The notes: generated from the sequence alone by a model not told the origin. DNA of 36,872 nucleotides from Oscillospiraceae bacterium (GCA_017410075.1 JAFQRK010000033.1:1-36872), one strand, 5' to 3'. Positions 14,135 through 23,030 are shown, numbered from the stretch's first letter. Translations and numbers: made by a program.

Positions 14135-15301
14135 TTGCGCGATTTTATTCAGGAACTGAAAAGCTTTCACCGTAAGGGCGATATGCTGCTGCTTCTGCTG
14201 TGTCTGGCCACTTCCGCCTTCGGCTGTGTGATCATCGCCAGCGCCACCAACGCTGTGAAATTTGGCGGCTCTACCCGATATATCGTCATTCAGGTGGGCG
14301 CTACCCTTATCGGCGTTTTGTTCTTTGCCATTATGTCCAGCATTGATACCGATGTATTTTCAGAACACCGTGTGCTTCTGGTGGCTATCAGTATGGTGCT
14401 GCTGCTTCTGCTTGTCCCCTTCGGCACGGACAACAACACCGGCAACAAGAGCTGGATCGAGATCCCCATTGTACACATCAATGTTCAGCCTGCGGAAATT
14501 TGTAAAATTCTTTACATTCTGATCACGGCGTCCATAATGGCCTCCCACCAAAACCGGGCCTCCCATATTTGGTCTGTCAGCCATGTGGCTTTGTATCTGG
14601 GGCTTATCGCCGGCGCAAACCTGGTGATCTCCTCGGATATGGGCGTTTCACTGATCTTTGTGTTTATCTTCATCGGTATGGCCTTTGCCGGCGGCATCAG
14701 CCTGCTTTGGTTTGCGCTGGTAGGTGGTATCGGCGTTGCAGCATTCCCCTTTATCTGGAACAATATTTTTTCTGAAAAGCAGAGAAACCGTATTTTGTAT
14801 GTATTTATCCCCGATGTGATCGACCCCGAGGGTCTGGATGAGGGCTGGCATACCACCGAAAGTCTGAAATCTCTCACCGGCGGCGGTTTTGCCGGTCAGG
14901 GACTTTTTAACGGCAACCGCACCCAGGGCGGCAATCTGTTCGCACAGCACACAGACTATGTGTTTTCCTCTATTGGTGAGGAGCTGGGCTTTGTTGGCTG
15001 TATGCTGGTGATCCTTATGCTGCTGCTGATCATCATCCGGTGCATTTGGGTCGGCGTCCACAGCAAGGATTATATGCGCCGCCTGGTCTGCTTTGGCGCA
15101 GCCTCGGCTATGATCTTCCAGGTGGTCAACAATGTGGGTATGTGCCTTGGCGTTACCCCCGTTATCGGTCTGACGCTGCCGTTTTTCAGCTATGGCGGCA
15201 GCTCCATCGTTACCACCTACGCCATGCTGGGACTTGTTTCCGGCGTCCACGCCCGCCCTGCCCCACGCAGCCACGAGCGGTATATCCGCCCACCGCTATA
15301 A
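14135..15301 (+). CDS. rodA: RodA/FtsW/SpoVE family peptidoglycan polymerase, RodA-like
   Basis: The multi-spanning SEDS protein (388 aa) polymerises lipid II glycan chains. About ten membrane helices are visible. Family motifs are GGGFAGQGLFNGNRTQGG, HTDYVFSSIGEELGF and GLTLPFFSYGGSS. The segment NVGMCLGVTPVIGLTLP is nearer to RodA than to FtsW, and the length fits RodA. A TTG at 14135 is chosen because AGGAGG (14121-14126) sits 8 nt upstream; the frame is open further but covers a likely promoter (TAGAAT near 14104) and repeat DNA. The transposon ends about 225 bp upstream, so it does not disrupt this gene. It is single-gene, closed by a strong terminator. Confidence 0.88.
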   Translation: MRDFIQELKSFHRKGDMLLLLLCLATSAFGCVIIASATNAVKFGGSTRYIVIQVGATLIGVLFFAIMSSIDTDVFSEHRVLLVAISMVLLLLLVPFGTDNNTGNKSWIEIPIVHINVQPAEICKILYILITASIMASHQNRASHIWSVSHVALYLGLIAGANLVISSDMGVSLIFVFIFIGMAFAGGISLLWFALVGGIGVAAFPFIWNNIFSEKQRNRILYVFIPDVIDPEGLDEGWHTTESLKSLTGGGFAGQGLFNGNRTQGGNLFAQHTDYVFSSIGEELGFVGCMLVILMLLLIIIRCIWVGVHSKDYMRRLVCFGAASAMIFQVVNNVGMCLGVTPVIGLTLPFFSYGGSSIVTTYAMLGLVSGVHARPAPRSHERYIRPPL

Positions 15302-15306
15302 AAACA

Positions 15307-15339
15307 AAAACGGCAAGCCTGAACGGCTTGCCGTTTTTT
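15307..15339. terminator. Terminator between rodA and the tRNAs
   Basis: AAAACGGCAAGCC (15307-15319) pairs perfectly with GGCTTGCCGTTTT (15324-15336), with T runs on both strands. It serves rodA from the left and the tRNA transcript from the right. Confidence 0.9.
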
Positions 15340-15414
15340 GGTGACCCGCTGGAGATTCGAACTCCAGACCCATTGCTTAAAAGGCAATTGCTCTGCCAAC
15401 TGAGCTAGCGGGTC
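15339..15414 (-). tRNA. tRNA-Lys (anticodon TTT)
   Basis: The minus strand folds as a 76-nt cloverleaf: acceptor GACCCGC/GCGGGTC, D-arm AGCTCAGTTGG, anticodon loop CTTTTAA, T-arm GGAGTTCGAATCTCC, and encoded CCA. Confidence 0.96.
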
Positions 15415-15417
15415 ATA

Positions 15418-15492
15418 TGGCTGGGATGGCAGGATTTGAACCTACGAATGCCAGAGTCAAAGTCTGGTGCCTTACCGCTTGGCGACATCCCA
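15418..15492 (-). tRNA. tRNA-Gln (anticodon TTG)
   Basis: The minus strand gives a 75-nt tRNA: acceptor TGGGATG/CATCCCA, D-arm GCCAAGCGGTAAGGC, anticodon stem-loop CCAGACTTTGACTCTGG, T-loop GTTCAAATC and encoded CCA. It is 3 bp upstream of tRNA-Lys in the same transcript. Confidence 0.96.
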
Positions 15493-15526
15493 ATGTAAGC
15501 GCTAGCGCGCATCGGACACTTTTGGA

Positions 15527-15555
15527 ATTATACCATAAGCTTTCCCATTTTGCAA
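15527..15555 (-). promoter_or_regulatory. Promoter of the tRNA-Gln/tRNA-Lys unit
   Basis: On the minus strand TTGCAA (15550-15555), a 17-bp spacer and TATAAT (15527-15532) lie 35 bp before tRNA-Gln. Confidence 0.8.
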
Positions 15556-15577
15556 TATATTTTTTCCAATTCCCTGC

Positions 15578-15617
15578 AAAAAGAAAAGCGGCCGATTTCG
15601 TCATCAATCGGCCGCTT
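15578..15617 (-). terminator. Terminator of the dlt-like operon
   Basis: AAGCGGCCGAT (15586-15596) pairs with ATCGGCCGCTT (15607-15617). On the minus strand a TTTTCTTTTT run follows. It lies just after the stop of the last operon gene. Confidence 0.88.
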
Positions 15618-15626
15618 ATTTTGCAT

Positions 15627-16073
15627 TTACACAGGATGCTCTGCGATATACCCGTCCAGGATCTGTGCCGCTGTATAGACCATTGCGGCGCAGGGACGCC
15701 GGCGGTAATATTCCGCCGTTCTGGGGCTGGGATTGGGGTCGCTGGGCGGATTGTTCAGAAGCTCCCGGCAGACGATACTGCCATTTTGCTGCCGGAACTG
15801 CCCGGCAAGCCTCTGCACCAAGGCATAGAGCTCTTTCTTGCCCTGCGCATCCTCCGGCGCGTCATAGCCGTACAGCAAACCGGTAACCAGCAGCATTCCG
15901 CTGACGGCGCCGCAGACCTCCCGCATTCTTCCCATACCGCCACCGAAGGACGACGCCATTTTTGCGGACAATTCCGGGCTCAACCCCGTCAGATCGGCAA
16001 ACGCCACCGCAACCGCCTGGGCGCAATTATATCCCTGCAGAAACAGCTCTGCAGCCCGTTCCGCCCGATCCAT
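15627..16073 (-). CDS. C_GCAxxG_C_C family protein
   Basis: The 148-residue protein carries the cysteine pattern of this family: GYNCAQAVAVAF, then FGGGMGRMREVCGAVSGMLLV, then SIVCRELL. The family is probably redox- or metal-related, but its reaction is not established. Its ATG shares one base with the stop of the lipoprotein gene (TGATG), so it is translationally coupled to it. It is the last gene of the operon, before a strong terminator. I see no sign that it is part of the dlt-like chemistry beyond position. Confidence 0.8.
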   Translation of the reverse strand: MDRAERAAELFLQGYNCAQAVAVAFADLTGLSPELSAKMASSFGGGMGRMREVCGAVSGMLLVTGLLYGYDAPEDAQGKKELYALVQRLAGQFRQQNGSIVCRELLNNPPSDPNPSPRTAEYYRRRPCAAMVYTAAQILDGYIAEHPV

Positions 16074-16594
16074 CAGCCAATGACGATGGTGTACTGGATG
16101 GAGCTGACAACGCCATCTTCCAGTATCACAGTCATAGAGTAGTTATCCTTCTTGAGAATATAGGCGTTTCTTCCGTTATAGCTATCTGCGCCGTATGCGG
16201 CCTCCACAGCAGCCTGGGTATCACCGATCTTAACGCCCTCCGGTGTCTGCACCAGATCGTCCAGGAACCAGAACATATAGACATAGTCCTTATCGGCCTT
16301 GGGGTAGGTCTGGATCACAAAGCTTCCGTAGGTATAGGTCTTGTCCAGACCCTCAAAGGCGCAGCTGGTTTCCTCTGTATAGTTCTTGGGCTCGCCCAGC
16401 GCATTGAGAATGACCTCCATATCGCCGTTCAAGCGGATCTCAGTACCTTTATAGGTGAAATAATAGGCATTGGGATCACCGGGATTGCCCATATTGGGGG
16501 TCGTACCCTTATTGTCTGAAGTCTGAGGTGCGGTGCAGGCTGCAAGGCTCATTACCATACACAGCAGCGCCACGATCGCGATCAATCTTTTCAT
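16073..16594 (-). CDS. Small lipoprotein of unknown function
   Basis: The 173-residue protein has a lipoprotein signal peptide ending in the lipobox LAAC (MKRLIAIVALLCMVMSLAAC), a short Asn/Gly/Pro-rich linker, and a compact domain of about 125 residues with many aromatic and beta-strand-like stretches. It should be anchored on the outer face of the membrane. No enzyme motif is seen. It begins 18 bp after the SGNH gene and overlaps the next gene by 1 nt, so it belongs to the same operon. Confidence 0.75.
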   Translation of the reverse strand: MKRLIAIVALLCMVMSLAACTAPQTSDNKGTTPNMGNPGDPNAYYFTYKGTEIRLNGDMEVILNALGEPKNYTEETSCAFEGLDKTYTYGSFVIQTYPKADKDYVYMFWFLDDLVQTPEGVKIGDTQAAVEAAYGADSYNGRNAYILKKDNYSMTVILEDGVVSSIQYTIVIG

Positions 16595-16611
16595 TTTTCT
16601 TTCCTCCGGAT

Positions 16612-17670
16612 TTAGGATTGCGCTTCCATTTCTTCCTTACGGGCATGATAGATCTTAACCTTTTCTGCCCAAATTGCGCTCAGCTGCGGATCTCCCCGGC
16701 GGTCAGCAACACCGCATTTTTCCGTCAGGATCTTGCCAAAATAGGATGACAGCTTTTCAGCGCCGTAGACATTCAGGTGCAGGCCGGCATCGTAGGTGTC
16801 TGTTGTCCAGTCAATACCGATCTGCTCCTGGCTGTCCAGTAAATTGATATATACCAGGTCGTGTTCCTGCGCATAGTTTTCCATCTGCTCGTCCCATTCA
16901 TCCCACCAGATGGGAGACAGGGACGGCGCTTTGATCAAAACCAGCTGTGTGCCGTGGCTTTTGCACAGCTCTACCATCTTGTCCAGATAATAGTAGCTGT
17001 TTTCACCGAAGGTGTAGTCCACCAGCGGAGCCTCGGTGAATTCGCCCATAACGGGCTTCACGCCGGTTTGCATCAGGTAGCCGTTGTCGGATATCTGTTC
17101 TTTCCGGAACAGATACTGAAAATCCTCCGCTTCCAGCTGAGACCAGCGGTCGTGATAGCGAAGCAATGGGAAAATATAGCCCCACATACCCAGTCCTTCC
17201 CGCTCTTCCTGGGTCATAGATGCCTCAATGGCGTTCCATTTGGAGACTGACCACCGCATTCCGTCCAGGGTCATCCGGTTATACGGTTCTCGTTGATCCT
17301 GTTCCTTGGTGCTTTCCGGGGTGTCGTACTTCATCGACAGCACATTAAACACCATCACCTTAGGCGTTTCGTATTTGAAGGTTTCCTCCATCAGGTAGTA
17401 CGACTGCCAGATCAGCTGCTGGGGGCTGCCGCGGATGATGGATGTGATACCGTATTCTTCCCACATGGTAATGGGGGAAAAATTCTCATACACCTCGCAG
17501 TCACCAATGAAAACCACATCGTTATTGCCGGCGTTACCGTAGTATTCCGCAATCAGTGCGCCTTCCCGATTGGCCATATATTTGGGCATCAGCAGCGCCT
17601 GCAGCAGCCACAAAAGCGCCAGACAAACCGCCAAGGAGACGCACAGTATCAGAATTGATTTCTTTTTCAC
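16612..17670 (-). CDS. SGNH-like / DltD-like membrane protein
   Basis: The 352-residue protein has one N-terminal membrane helix (about residues 5-27) and an extracellular SGNH-hydrolase-like domain. Block I reads VVFIGDCEVYENFSP, with Cys where the usual nucleophile Ser stands; the C-terminal block reads DAGLHLNVYGAEKL with the expected His. It follows an MBOAT gene by 9 bp, the same order as DltB-DltD-type pairs in which a single-pass protein receives the aminoacyl or acyl group carried out by the MBOAT. It is therefore a likely last-step transferase or hydrolase of the pathway. The Ser-to-Cys change is seen directly; its effect is not known. Confidence 0.75.
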   Translation of the reverse strand: MKKKSILILCVSLAVCLALLWLLQALLMPKYMANREGALIAEYYGNAGNNDVVFIGDCEVYENFSPITMWEEYGITSIIRGSPQQLIWQSYYLMEETFKYETPKVMVFNVLSMKYDTPESTKEQDQREPYNRMTLDGMRWSVSKWNAIEASMTQEEREGLGMWGYIFPLLRYHDRWSQLEAEDFQYLFRKEQISDNGYLMQTGVKPVMGEFTEAPLVDYTFGENSYYYLDKMVELCKSHGTQLVLIKAPSLSPIWWDEWDEQMENYAQEHDLVYINLLDSQEQIGIDWTTDTYDAGLHLNVYGAEKLSSYFGKILTEKCGVADRRGDPQLSAIWAEKVKIYHARKEEMEAQS

Positions 17671-17679
17671 AGCTGCCTC

Positions 17680-19248
17680 CTAGAATGCGTTGTAAATAAA
17701 TCCGCTGGCATCGTAGCCAAAGCCATAGCTGCCCATCAGCAGCACAATCACCAACAGCGCAAAAATCAAAGCATAGCGCAGCACGGGATTCTTCTGCCAA
17801 AGCAGCTCCCGAACACTGCCCTTCTTCTCCTGGATCAGGCTGACGGTAAAAATCAGCACAATGCCGCCTGCCAGAATGATGTAATCCAATGCTGAAAGTC
17901 CCAGCTGCAGCATCGTTCCGTCCCACAAAATGCGGAAATTAAAGGTGGTGAACAGGCTGCCCATACGGGCGAAATAATCTCCCACCCGAGGGAACAGATC
18001 CACAATGCGGATCAGATTCATCAAAATGAACATCCGCAGGATCTCAAAGCCGCCGTACCATTTCTTCTCTTTCAAATGGAAGCGACCGTGGAACTTCTCA
18101 TACAGTCCGCTGCATTCCTCCGACAAGACGATAAAGAAGCAGTTGAGCATACCCCACACGATAAAATTCGGGGTCAGACCGTGCCAAATACCGGTGACCA
18201 GCCAGGTGGCAACAGAGGCCACATAGACCGGCAGCCGTTTACCAAAATTGCCCATACGCTTTCTGGCAGCCTTGCTCAGCTTCAGCATGGGCTGGCTGAC
18301 GGAAATGGGGTAGAAAATGTAATCCTTCATCCATTCGCCCAGACTGATATGCCAGCGCCGCCAATATTCGGCAATATTTTTGGAGAAATAGGGGCGAATG
18401 AAGTTTTCCGGCAGCTTGATGCCCAGCGCCTGGGCAAGACCCACCGCGATATCAATACCGCCGGTGAAGTCGCCATAGATCTGGATGGCATAAAACACTG
18501 TCAGAACAAAAAAGGCTACGCCGGTATACTCCGGTCCCCGCAGGGCGAAGACTGCTGCTGCGATCCGGTCAGCGATGACTAATTTCTTAAAATAACCCCA
18601 CAGCATTCTTTGCAGGCCAAAGGACAGCTGCTTGCCGTCAAATTTCTTGGGGCTGTACAGCTGGGGCGCCAGCTGACCGAACTTGCTGATCGGTCCCTGG
18701 ATCAGCTGGGGAAAGAAGGATACAAACAGCGCCAGCTTAAACGGATTGCGCTCCGGCTTTACCGTCTGCCGATACACATCCACTGCATAGCCCATACTCT
18801 GGAACATATAAAAGGAAATACCCAGAGGAAGTCCCAGACTCAGGAAGGAGAATGTGCCTGCGCTCGCCGCCGTCTTAAACGGCTCGATCAGCAGCGCCTT
18901 GCAGACTGCCAGAATTCCAAAATTCAGCACCAGGCAGATGATCAGATAGACCCGATTCGCCCGCTTGACGCTTGCCTTATAGGCCTTGCGTTCCTCCCGG
19001 GAGATCGTAGCCTTGTTCTCTGCCAGGAATTTTTCTTGCTTTTCCTGTCTGGCTGCCATTGCCATTGTCGCGGCGTAAGTGCTCAGGGTCGTCAGCAGGA
19101 TGAAGCCCAAATATTCAATTCCTGCCCACAAATAGAAGCAGTAGCTGGCTGCCAGCAGCAATGCCCACTGCGCCCGCTTGGGGATCAGATAGTACACTGC
19201 CAGCAGCAACGCCGCAAACAGCAAAAAGCCAAACGATGTGATCTGCAT
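17680..19248 (-). CDS. MBOAT acyltransferase, DltB/AlgI-like
   Basis: The 522-residue membrane-bound O-acyltransferase has many membrane helices, the conserved IAEYWRRWHISLGEWMKDYI block and the catalytic His in WLVTGIWHGLTPNFIVWG. It is longer than typical DltB (about 400), nearer to AlgI-like MBOATs. It should transfer a group from the carrier protein across the membrane. Its ATG is only 1 bp after the carrier gene and 9 bp before the SGNH gene, so carrier, MBOAT and SGNH are a tight functional set. Confidence 0.88.
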   Translation of the reverse strand: MQITSFGFLLFAALLLAVYYLIPKRAQWALLLAASYCFYLWAGIEYLGFILLTTLSTYAATMAMAARQEKQEKFLAENKATISREERKAYKASVKRANRVYLIICLVLNFGILAVCKALLIEPFKTAASAGTFSFLSLGLPLGISFYMFQSMGYAVDVYRQTVKPERNPFKLALFVSFFPQLIQGPISKFGQLAPQLYSPKKFDGKQLSFGLQRMLWGYFKKLVIADRIAAAVFALRGPEYTGVAFFVLTVFYAIQIYGDFTGGIDIAVGLAQALGIKLPENFIRPYFSKNIAEYWRRWHISLGEWMKDYIFYPISVSQPMLKLSKAARKRMGNFGKRLPVYVASVATWLVTGIWHGLTPNFIVWGMLNCFFIVLSEECSGLYEKFHGRFHLKEKKWYGGFEILRMFILMNLIRIVDLFPRVGDYFARMGSLFTTFNFRILWDGTMLQLGLSALDYIILAGGIVLIFTVSLIQEKKGSVRELLWQKNPVLRYALIFALLVIVLLMGSYGFGYDASGFIYNAF

Positions 19249-19249
19249 A

Positions 19250-19477
19250 TTATTCGTCCATCAGCTTCTCCACCAGGGCATACAGCGCCTTGGCAGAGTT
19301 AAAGTTCTCCGGGATCAGTTCTTCAGCAGGGATCGCCACATCGTACTCCGCGTCGATCTCCGCTACGATGGTAACGATATCAAAAGAATCCAGGATCTTA
19401 TTGTCGATCAGATGCTCTTCTGTCTCAAAATCTACATCCGGATGCAGCTCATCCAGGATCTCCAAGAGTTTTTCCAT
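19250..19477 (-). CDS. DltC-like carrier protein
   Basis: The 75-residue acidic protein has the phosphopantetheine site Ser in LIDNKILDSFDIVTIV, like DltC and other acyl carrier proteins. It would carry the activated amino acid as a thioester between the adenylating enzyme and the MBOAT. It lies between these two genes with an 11-bp gap to the former and 1 bp to the latter. Confidence 0.85.
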   Translation of the reverse strand: MEKLLEILDELHPDVDFETEEHLIDNKILDSFDIVTIVAEIDAEYDVAIPAEELIPENFNSAKALYALVEKLMDE

Positions 19478-19488
19478 TGTGCTTCTCC

Positions 19489-21006
19489 TTAATTTTTATT
19501 TTCCTCGTACCACTTTTTCAGCAGGTTGCGGTCAATTTTTCCGTTGGGTGTCAGCGGCATAGCCTCCAGCTGACGGATCACATTGGGCACCATATACCGG
19601 GGCAGCTTTTCCTTGATATACGCTGCCATATCGCCGCTATTGAGCGTGCCCGCATAGTAGAGGATGATCTTCTTTTTCACATTGTCAAACACACAGCAGG
19701 CGGATGCCACCTCCGGGTGCATATTCACGATGACCTCGATCTCTCCCAGCTCGATGCGGTGACCCATATGCTTGATCTGGAAGTCCTTTCGGGAAAGGAA
19801 TACCAGTTCCCCCCGGTCGTTGTACTTTGCCAGATCGCCGGTGCGGTAGATCAGCTCGGGGTACAGCTTGTTCAAGGGATTCTGCACGAAAGCCTCTGCA
19901 GTCTTTTCCGGATTGCAGTAATAGCCCAGCGTCAGACGCGTGCCACGGATGCAGATCTCACCCTGCTCCCCGGGAGCCGGCTCCCGATCGTTTTCGTCCA
20001 GCAGAATGATCTGGGTGTTGCGGAAGGGCTTGCCGATGGGCAGGCTCTCGTCCATATCAAATTCCCGATTCACCTCGTAATAGCAGCAGATGCCGGTGGT
20101 CTCCGTCGGGCCGTAGAGGTTGATAAACCGGGCGTTGGGCAGAGCCTCTTTCCAGCGGTTAAATTGCTTGATTGGGAACACTTCGCTGGCAAAGGCAATG
20201 GTGCGCAGATATTCCGGCTTCACCTTTTCAAAGGTGCGGAACGCCGAGATCATAGTCAGCGCCGATACCACCCAGCACAGCGTATTGATCTTATGCTCGT
20301 TCAGGAATTCCACCAGCTTGATGGGGAACATAAACAGCTGCTTGGGGATCAGGCAGGTGGCAGCGCCGTACTTAATGGTGGGGATGATTTCTTTCAGGCA
20401 GGCATCAAAATACAGCGGAGTCTGGTTGCCGAAGACGGAATTTTCGTCAAATTTCAGCACATCGCACAGCTGCTCGATATAATCCAGCACCGAGCGGTGG
20501 CAAGCCATAACGCCCTTGGGAACGCCGGTAGAGCCGGAGGTAAAGACGATATAGATGGGATCAATGTCCAGCTGTTGGGCGCGGATCTTTGCCAGAGCAC
20601 TTTCATCGGCGGCGCCAAAGGCGATATCCTCATAGCGGTAGATCTTGCCGCCGAACGCCATTTCTCTGGCCATCTCCTCGGTGGTCTCGTCGCAGATCAT
20701 TGCGCCGGGCTCCAGCGTCTTGAAAATAAGCTCAATGCGGTGACGGGGCATTTCCTCATCCAGAGGAACATAGTAATTGCCGCCGTAGACTGCGCCGAAA
20801 AATGCCGCAATGGTTCTGGGGTGCTTTTTCATAAACACCACCACCGGCTTCTTGTAAAACCCTTCCCGGCTTAAGAAAGTACCGATGGCACGGGACTGAT
20901 CGTACACCTGCCGGAAGGTCAGGCCGGTTTCTTCATTGAAGAACGCCACCTTCTCCGGCACGCGGTTAACCGTTTGCTCCAGATATTCCAAAATATTGGT
21001 TTGCAT
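19489..21006 (-). CDS. DltA-like amino acid adenylating enzyme
   Basis: The 505-residue protein is a stand-alone adenylation domain with all core motifs: TSGSTGVPKGV (A3), NLYGPTETTG (A5), YRTGDLAKY (A7), a hinge FLSRKDFQIKHMGHRIELGE (A8) and the catalytic Lys in LTPNGKIDRN (A10). It would load an amino acid on the carrier protein. DltA enzymes have FCGEVLP in the substrate pocket, with a Cys linked to D-Ala choice; here the segment reads FASEVFP, so the substrate may differ from D-Ala. The ATG at 21006 is preferred over a TTG at 21012. The racemase gene 16 bp upstream may supply the substrate. Confidence 0.82.
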   Translation of the reverse strand: MQTNILEYLEQTVNRVPEKVAFFNEETGLTFRQVYDQSRAIGTFLSREGFYKKPVVVFMKKHPRTIAAFFGAVYGGNYYVPLDEEMPRHRIELIFKTLEPGAMICDETTEEMAREMAFGGKIYRYEDIAFGAADESALAKIRAQQLDIDPIYIVFTSGSTGVPKGVMACHRSVLDYIEQLCDVLKFDENSVFGNQTPLYFDACLKEIIPTIKYGAATCLIPKQLFMFPIKLVEFLNEHKINTLCWVVSALTMISAFRTFEKVKPEYLRTIAFASEVFPIKQFNRWKEALPNARFINLYGPTETTGICCYYEVNREFDMDESLPIGKPFRNTQIILLDENDREPAPGEQGEICIRGTRLTLGYYCNPEKTAEAFVQNPLNKLYPELIYRTGDLAKYNDRGELVFLSRKDFQIKHMGHRIELGEIEVIVNMHPEVASACCVFDNVKKKIILYYAGTLNSGDMAAYIKEKLPRYMVPNVIRQLEAMPLTPNGKIDRNLLKKWYEENKN

Positions 21007-21021
21007 AAGCAAATACCTCTT

Positions 21022-21756
21022 TTATTTGGAGATCAAGCTCCTGTATTGTTCTTTCAGCGGCTTTGCGCACTGCAAAATTGCCTGCTGGGCGAGAATTTCC
21101 ATTGCGTCCAGGAACCCCGGGCCAATGGGATGATCCCGCTTGATCAGAGAAAGCTCTGTACAGCCCAGAATGATCGCCTGGGCACCATTTCCCCGCAGAC
21201 CCTCCGCCACATTGGCAAAGCGTGCCATATCCGCCGGCTTGCCGGCCTTGATATCGTCAAAAATCAGGCGCATCACATCTGCCTGCCGCTCTTTGGAGGG
21301 TACAACTGCCTCTATACCGCATTTTTCCAGCTCCCGGTGGAACACCTTGGATCGGATCGTGCCGTCGGTGGCCATAATGCCGACCTTTGTGATGCCGTGC
21401 TCTTTCAGATGCAATGCAGTTTCCTGCACACCGTTGATCACCGGCACGGGGATACCGCTTGTCAGCGCATCAAAGAAATAGTGGGCGGTGACGCAGGGAA
21501 TGGCGATCCGCTCTGCCCCCTGCTGTGCAAGACAAGTGCCGATCCTCAGCATTTCCGGAAGCGGATTTTCGCTGGAATGATCCAGAATATACCGGGTGCG
21601 GTCCGGGATTGACGGCGCGCTGTAGATCAGCATCTGCAGATGCTCCTGATCCGTAGCCGCATCGGTCATATTCGTGACCAGCTCCATAAAGTAGGCCGTT
21701 GCCATGGGGCCAAGGCCGCCAATGACACCCAGCAGCTTTTCATCCTGCTTACTCAT
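21022..21756 (-). CDS. Aspartate/glutamate racemase family protein
   Basis: The 244-residue cofactor-independent racemase-family protein starts KLLGVIGGLGPMATAYFME. It has the two cysteines expected for acid-base catalysis in AIPCVTAHYFFD and IILGCTELSLI. The family includes aspartate racemase and broad-specificity RacX-type enzymes. Its ATG overlaps the stop of the transglutaminase-like gene by 3-4 nt and it is 16 bp before the adenylating enzyme. The context suggests it makes the D-amino acid used by the dlt-like pathway. That link is inference. Confidence 0.82.
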   Translation of the reverse strand: MSKQDEKLLGVIGGLGPMATAYFMELVTNMTDAATDQEHLQMLIYSAPSIPDRTRYILDHSSENPLPEMLRIGTCLAQQGAERIAIPCVTAHYFFDALTSGIPVPVINGVQETALHLKEHGITKVGIMATDGTIRSKVFHRELEKCGIEAVVPSKERQADVMRLIFDDIKAGKPADMARFANVAEGLRGNGAQAIILGCTELSLIKRDHPIGPGFLDAMEILAQQAILQCAKPLKEQYRSLISK

Positions 21757-23030
21757 AGGTCTTCCTCCGGTGTGGCCGGGTACAGCGACTTGTCCCGGTT
21801 GAAGCAGTTGCCGTTAGCGGCGGAATAGTCATCCATAAACTTATCCGTCACCAGACAGAAGGAGGCAGGATTCGTTCTGGGTGTGGTGTCCACATGATAC
21901 CAGGTATTGCCGCCGTCCAGGCTGACCAGGCTCCAGTAATGGTCGCTGTCGCCCTCATAATTTTTGACCTTGCGTACATCCATATTGGGGATGCCCAGCC
22001 GATCCAGCATCAGCTTGCACAAAGAGTAATAGTTGAAGCAGTCGCCCTTATTTTCCGTCATCATCACATGGGCAGCCTGCATCCAATCCTCCTTATCGGA
22101 GTGGTTGACATAGGTGTTGTTGGTACGGATCCAGACATATACCGCCCAGACCTGCTCCTGCAAAGTCATATCCTCCTCGATGATCTGCTCAAGGATGGCG
22201 TCAACTTCCTGATAAATGGTTTCATAGGGGACATAGTAGTCCTTTTTCTCCAGCACCTTCACCACGCAGGAGACAACCGTTTCGTTGCCGGAAGCATCTC
22301 TGGCAGTATAGGTAACGGGATATTCTCCAACCTTGGTCAGATCCACAGCATCTGCATCCACATCCCACACGGGGTTCGGATCCATATCATCCGTTACGGT
22401 AATGCCGCTTTTGTAGGAAACAGACTCGTTCAAATAAACGGTCTTATCGGTTACACCGGTGATCACCGGTGCTTCCCGGTCAATGGTAAGGGTCAGCTTT
22501 GCCTGGTACTGGTTTTTGTTTCCGCCCAGATCCTCCAGCTCAATGGTAACGATCTGCTCGCCTTCCACATCTGCTGCCGGGGCGTTAACATAGCGAACCG
22601 TAACCTCTGTTGCATCCTCATAGCTGACAACAAAATCCGCAGCCTCAGGCACACGGCCTAAGGAGTTGATATCCTGCACCGCGGCAGTCGGTGCTACGGT
22701 GTCCTTCACCCGGATCCTGGCAGAATATTCCTTGCCCTCGCAGGTTAACATAACATCGTAAACACCGGGTACATTGGGCTTCACAGCGGAGCTGTTTGCA
22801 TACAGCACCTGCACATCCCGCTTTTCTGCCAAAAAGCTCTGCGCAGCGGGAAATTCACCGCCGGCCTCCATCTCCAGCTCAGCATACATGGAAACCTTGG
22901 GCTTTATAAGCAGCAGCACCAGCACAAGAACCAGCAAAACCGCAGACAAAACGCCGATCAGCGCATACAGGCTCCGGCGCTGCTTCCGGCGATATTTCTT
23001 GCGTCTTTGATTGTCAGAATAGTAGTTCAT
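21753..23030 (-). CDS. Exported transglutaminase-like protein with Ig-like domains
   Basis: The protein (425 aa from ATG 23030) has a very basic start (RRKKYRRKQRR), one membrane helix (about residues 20-42), two or more Ig/bacterial beta-sandwich repeats (DREAPVITGVTDKTVYLNES and GEYPVTYTARDASGNETVV are typical) and a C-terminal transglutaminase-like domain. The candidate triad is Cys in NKGDCFNYYSLCKL, His in SDHYWSLV and Asp in HVDTTP. The frame is open to 23129, but the promoter -10 lies at 23132-23137, so the earlier ATG would be at the transcription start. The start is not certain. It is the first gene of the dlt-like operon, so the operon acts at the cell envelope. Confidence 0.8.
   Translation of the reverse strand: MNYYSDNQRRKKYRRKQRRSLYALIGVLSAVLLVLVLVLLLIKPKVSMYAELEMEAGGEFPAAQSFLAEKRDVQVLYANSSAVKPNVPGVYDVMLTCEGKEYSARIRVKDTVAPTAAVQDINSLGRVPEAADFVVSYEDATEVTVRYVNAPAADVEGEQIVTIELEDLGGNKNQYQAKLTLTIDREAPVITGVTDKTVYLNESVSYKSGITVTDDMDPNPVWDVDADAVDLTKVGEYPVTYTARDASGNETVVSCVVKVLEKKDYYVPYETIYQEVDAILEQIIEEDMTLQEQVWAVYVWIRTNNTYVNHSDKEDWMQAAHVMMTENKGDCFNYYSLCKLMLDRLGIPNMDVRKVKNYEGDSDHYWSLVSLDGGNTWYHVDTTPRTNPASFCLVTDKFMDDYSAANGNCFNRDKSLYPATPEEDL

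Noticed and set aside
15342..15492. tRNA genes as the attachment site of an integrated element
   Set aside because: Both tRNAs are complete with CCA and no repeated tRNA 3' end is seen elsewhere in the window.
19477..20874. Long plus-strand open frame of 465 codons
   Set aside because: It is antisense to the adenylating enzyme, which has all core motifs; the composition (His, Gln, Leu-rich) is that of an antisense shadow.
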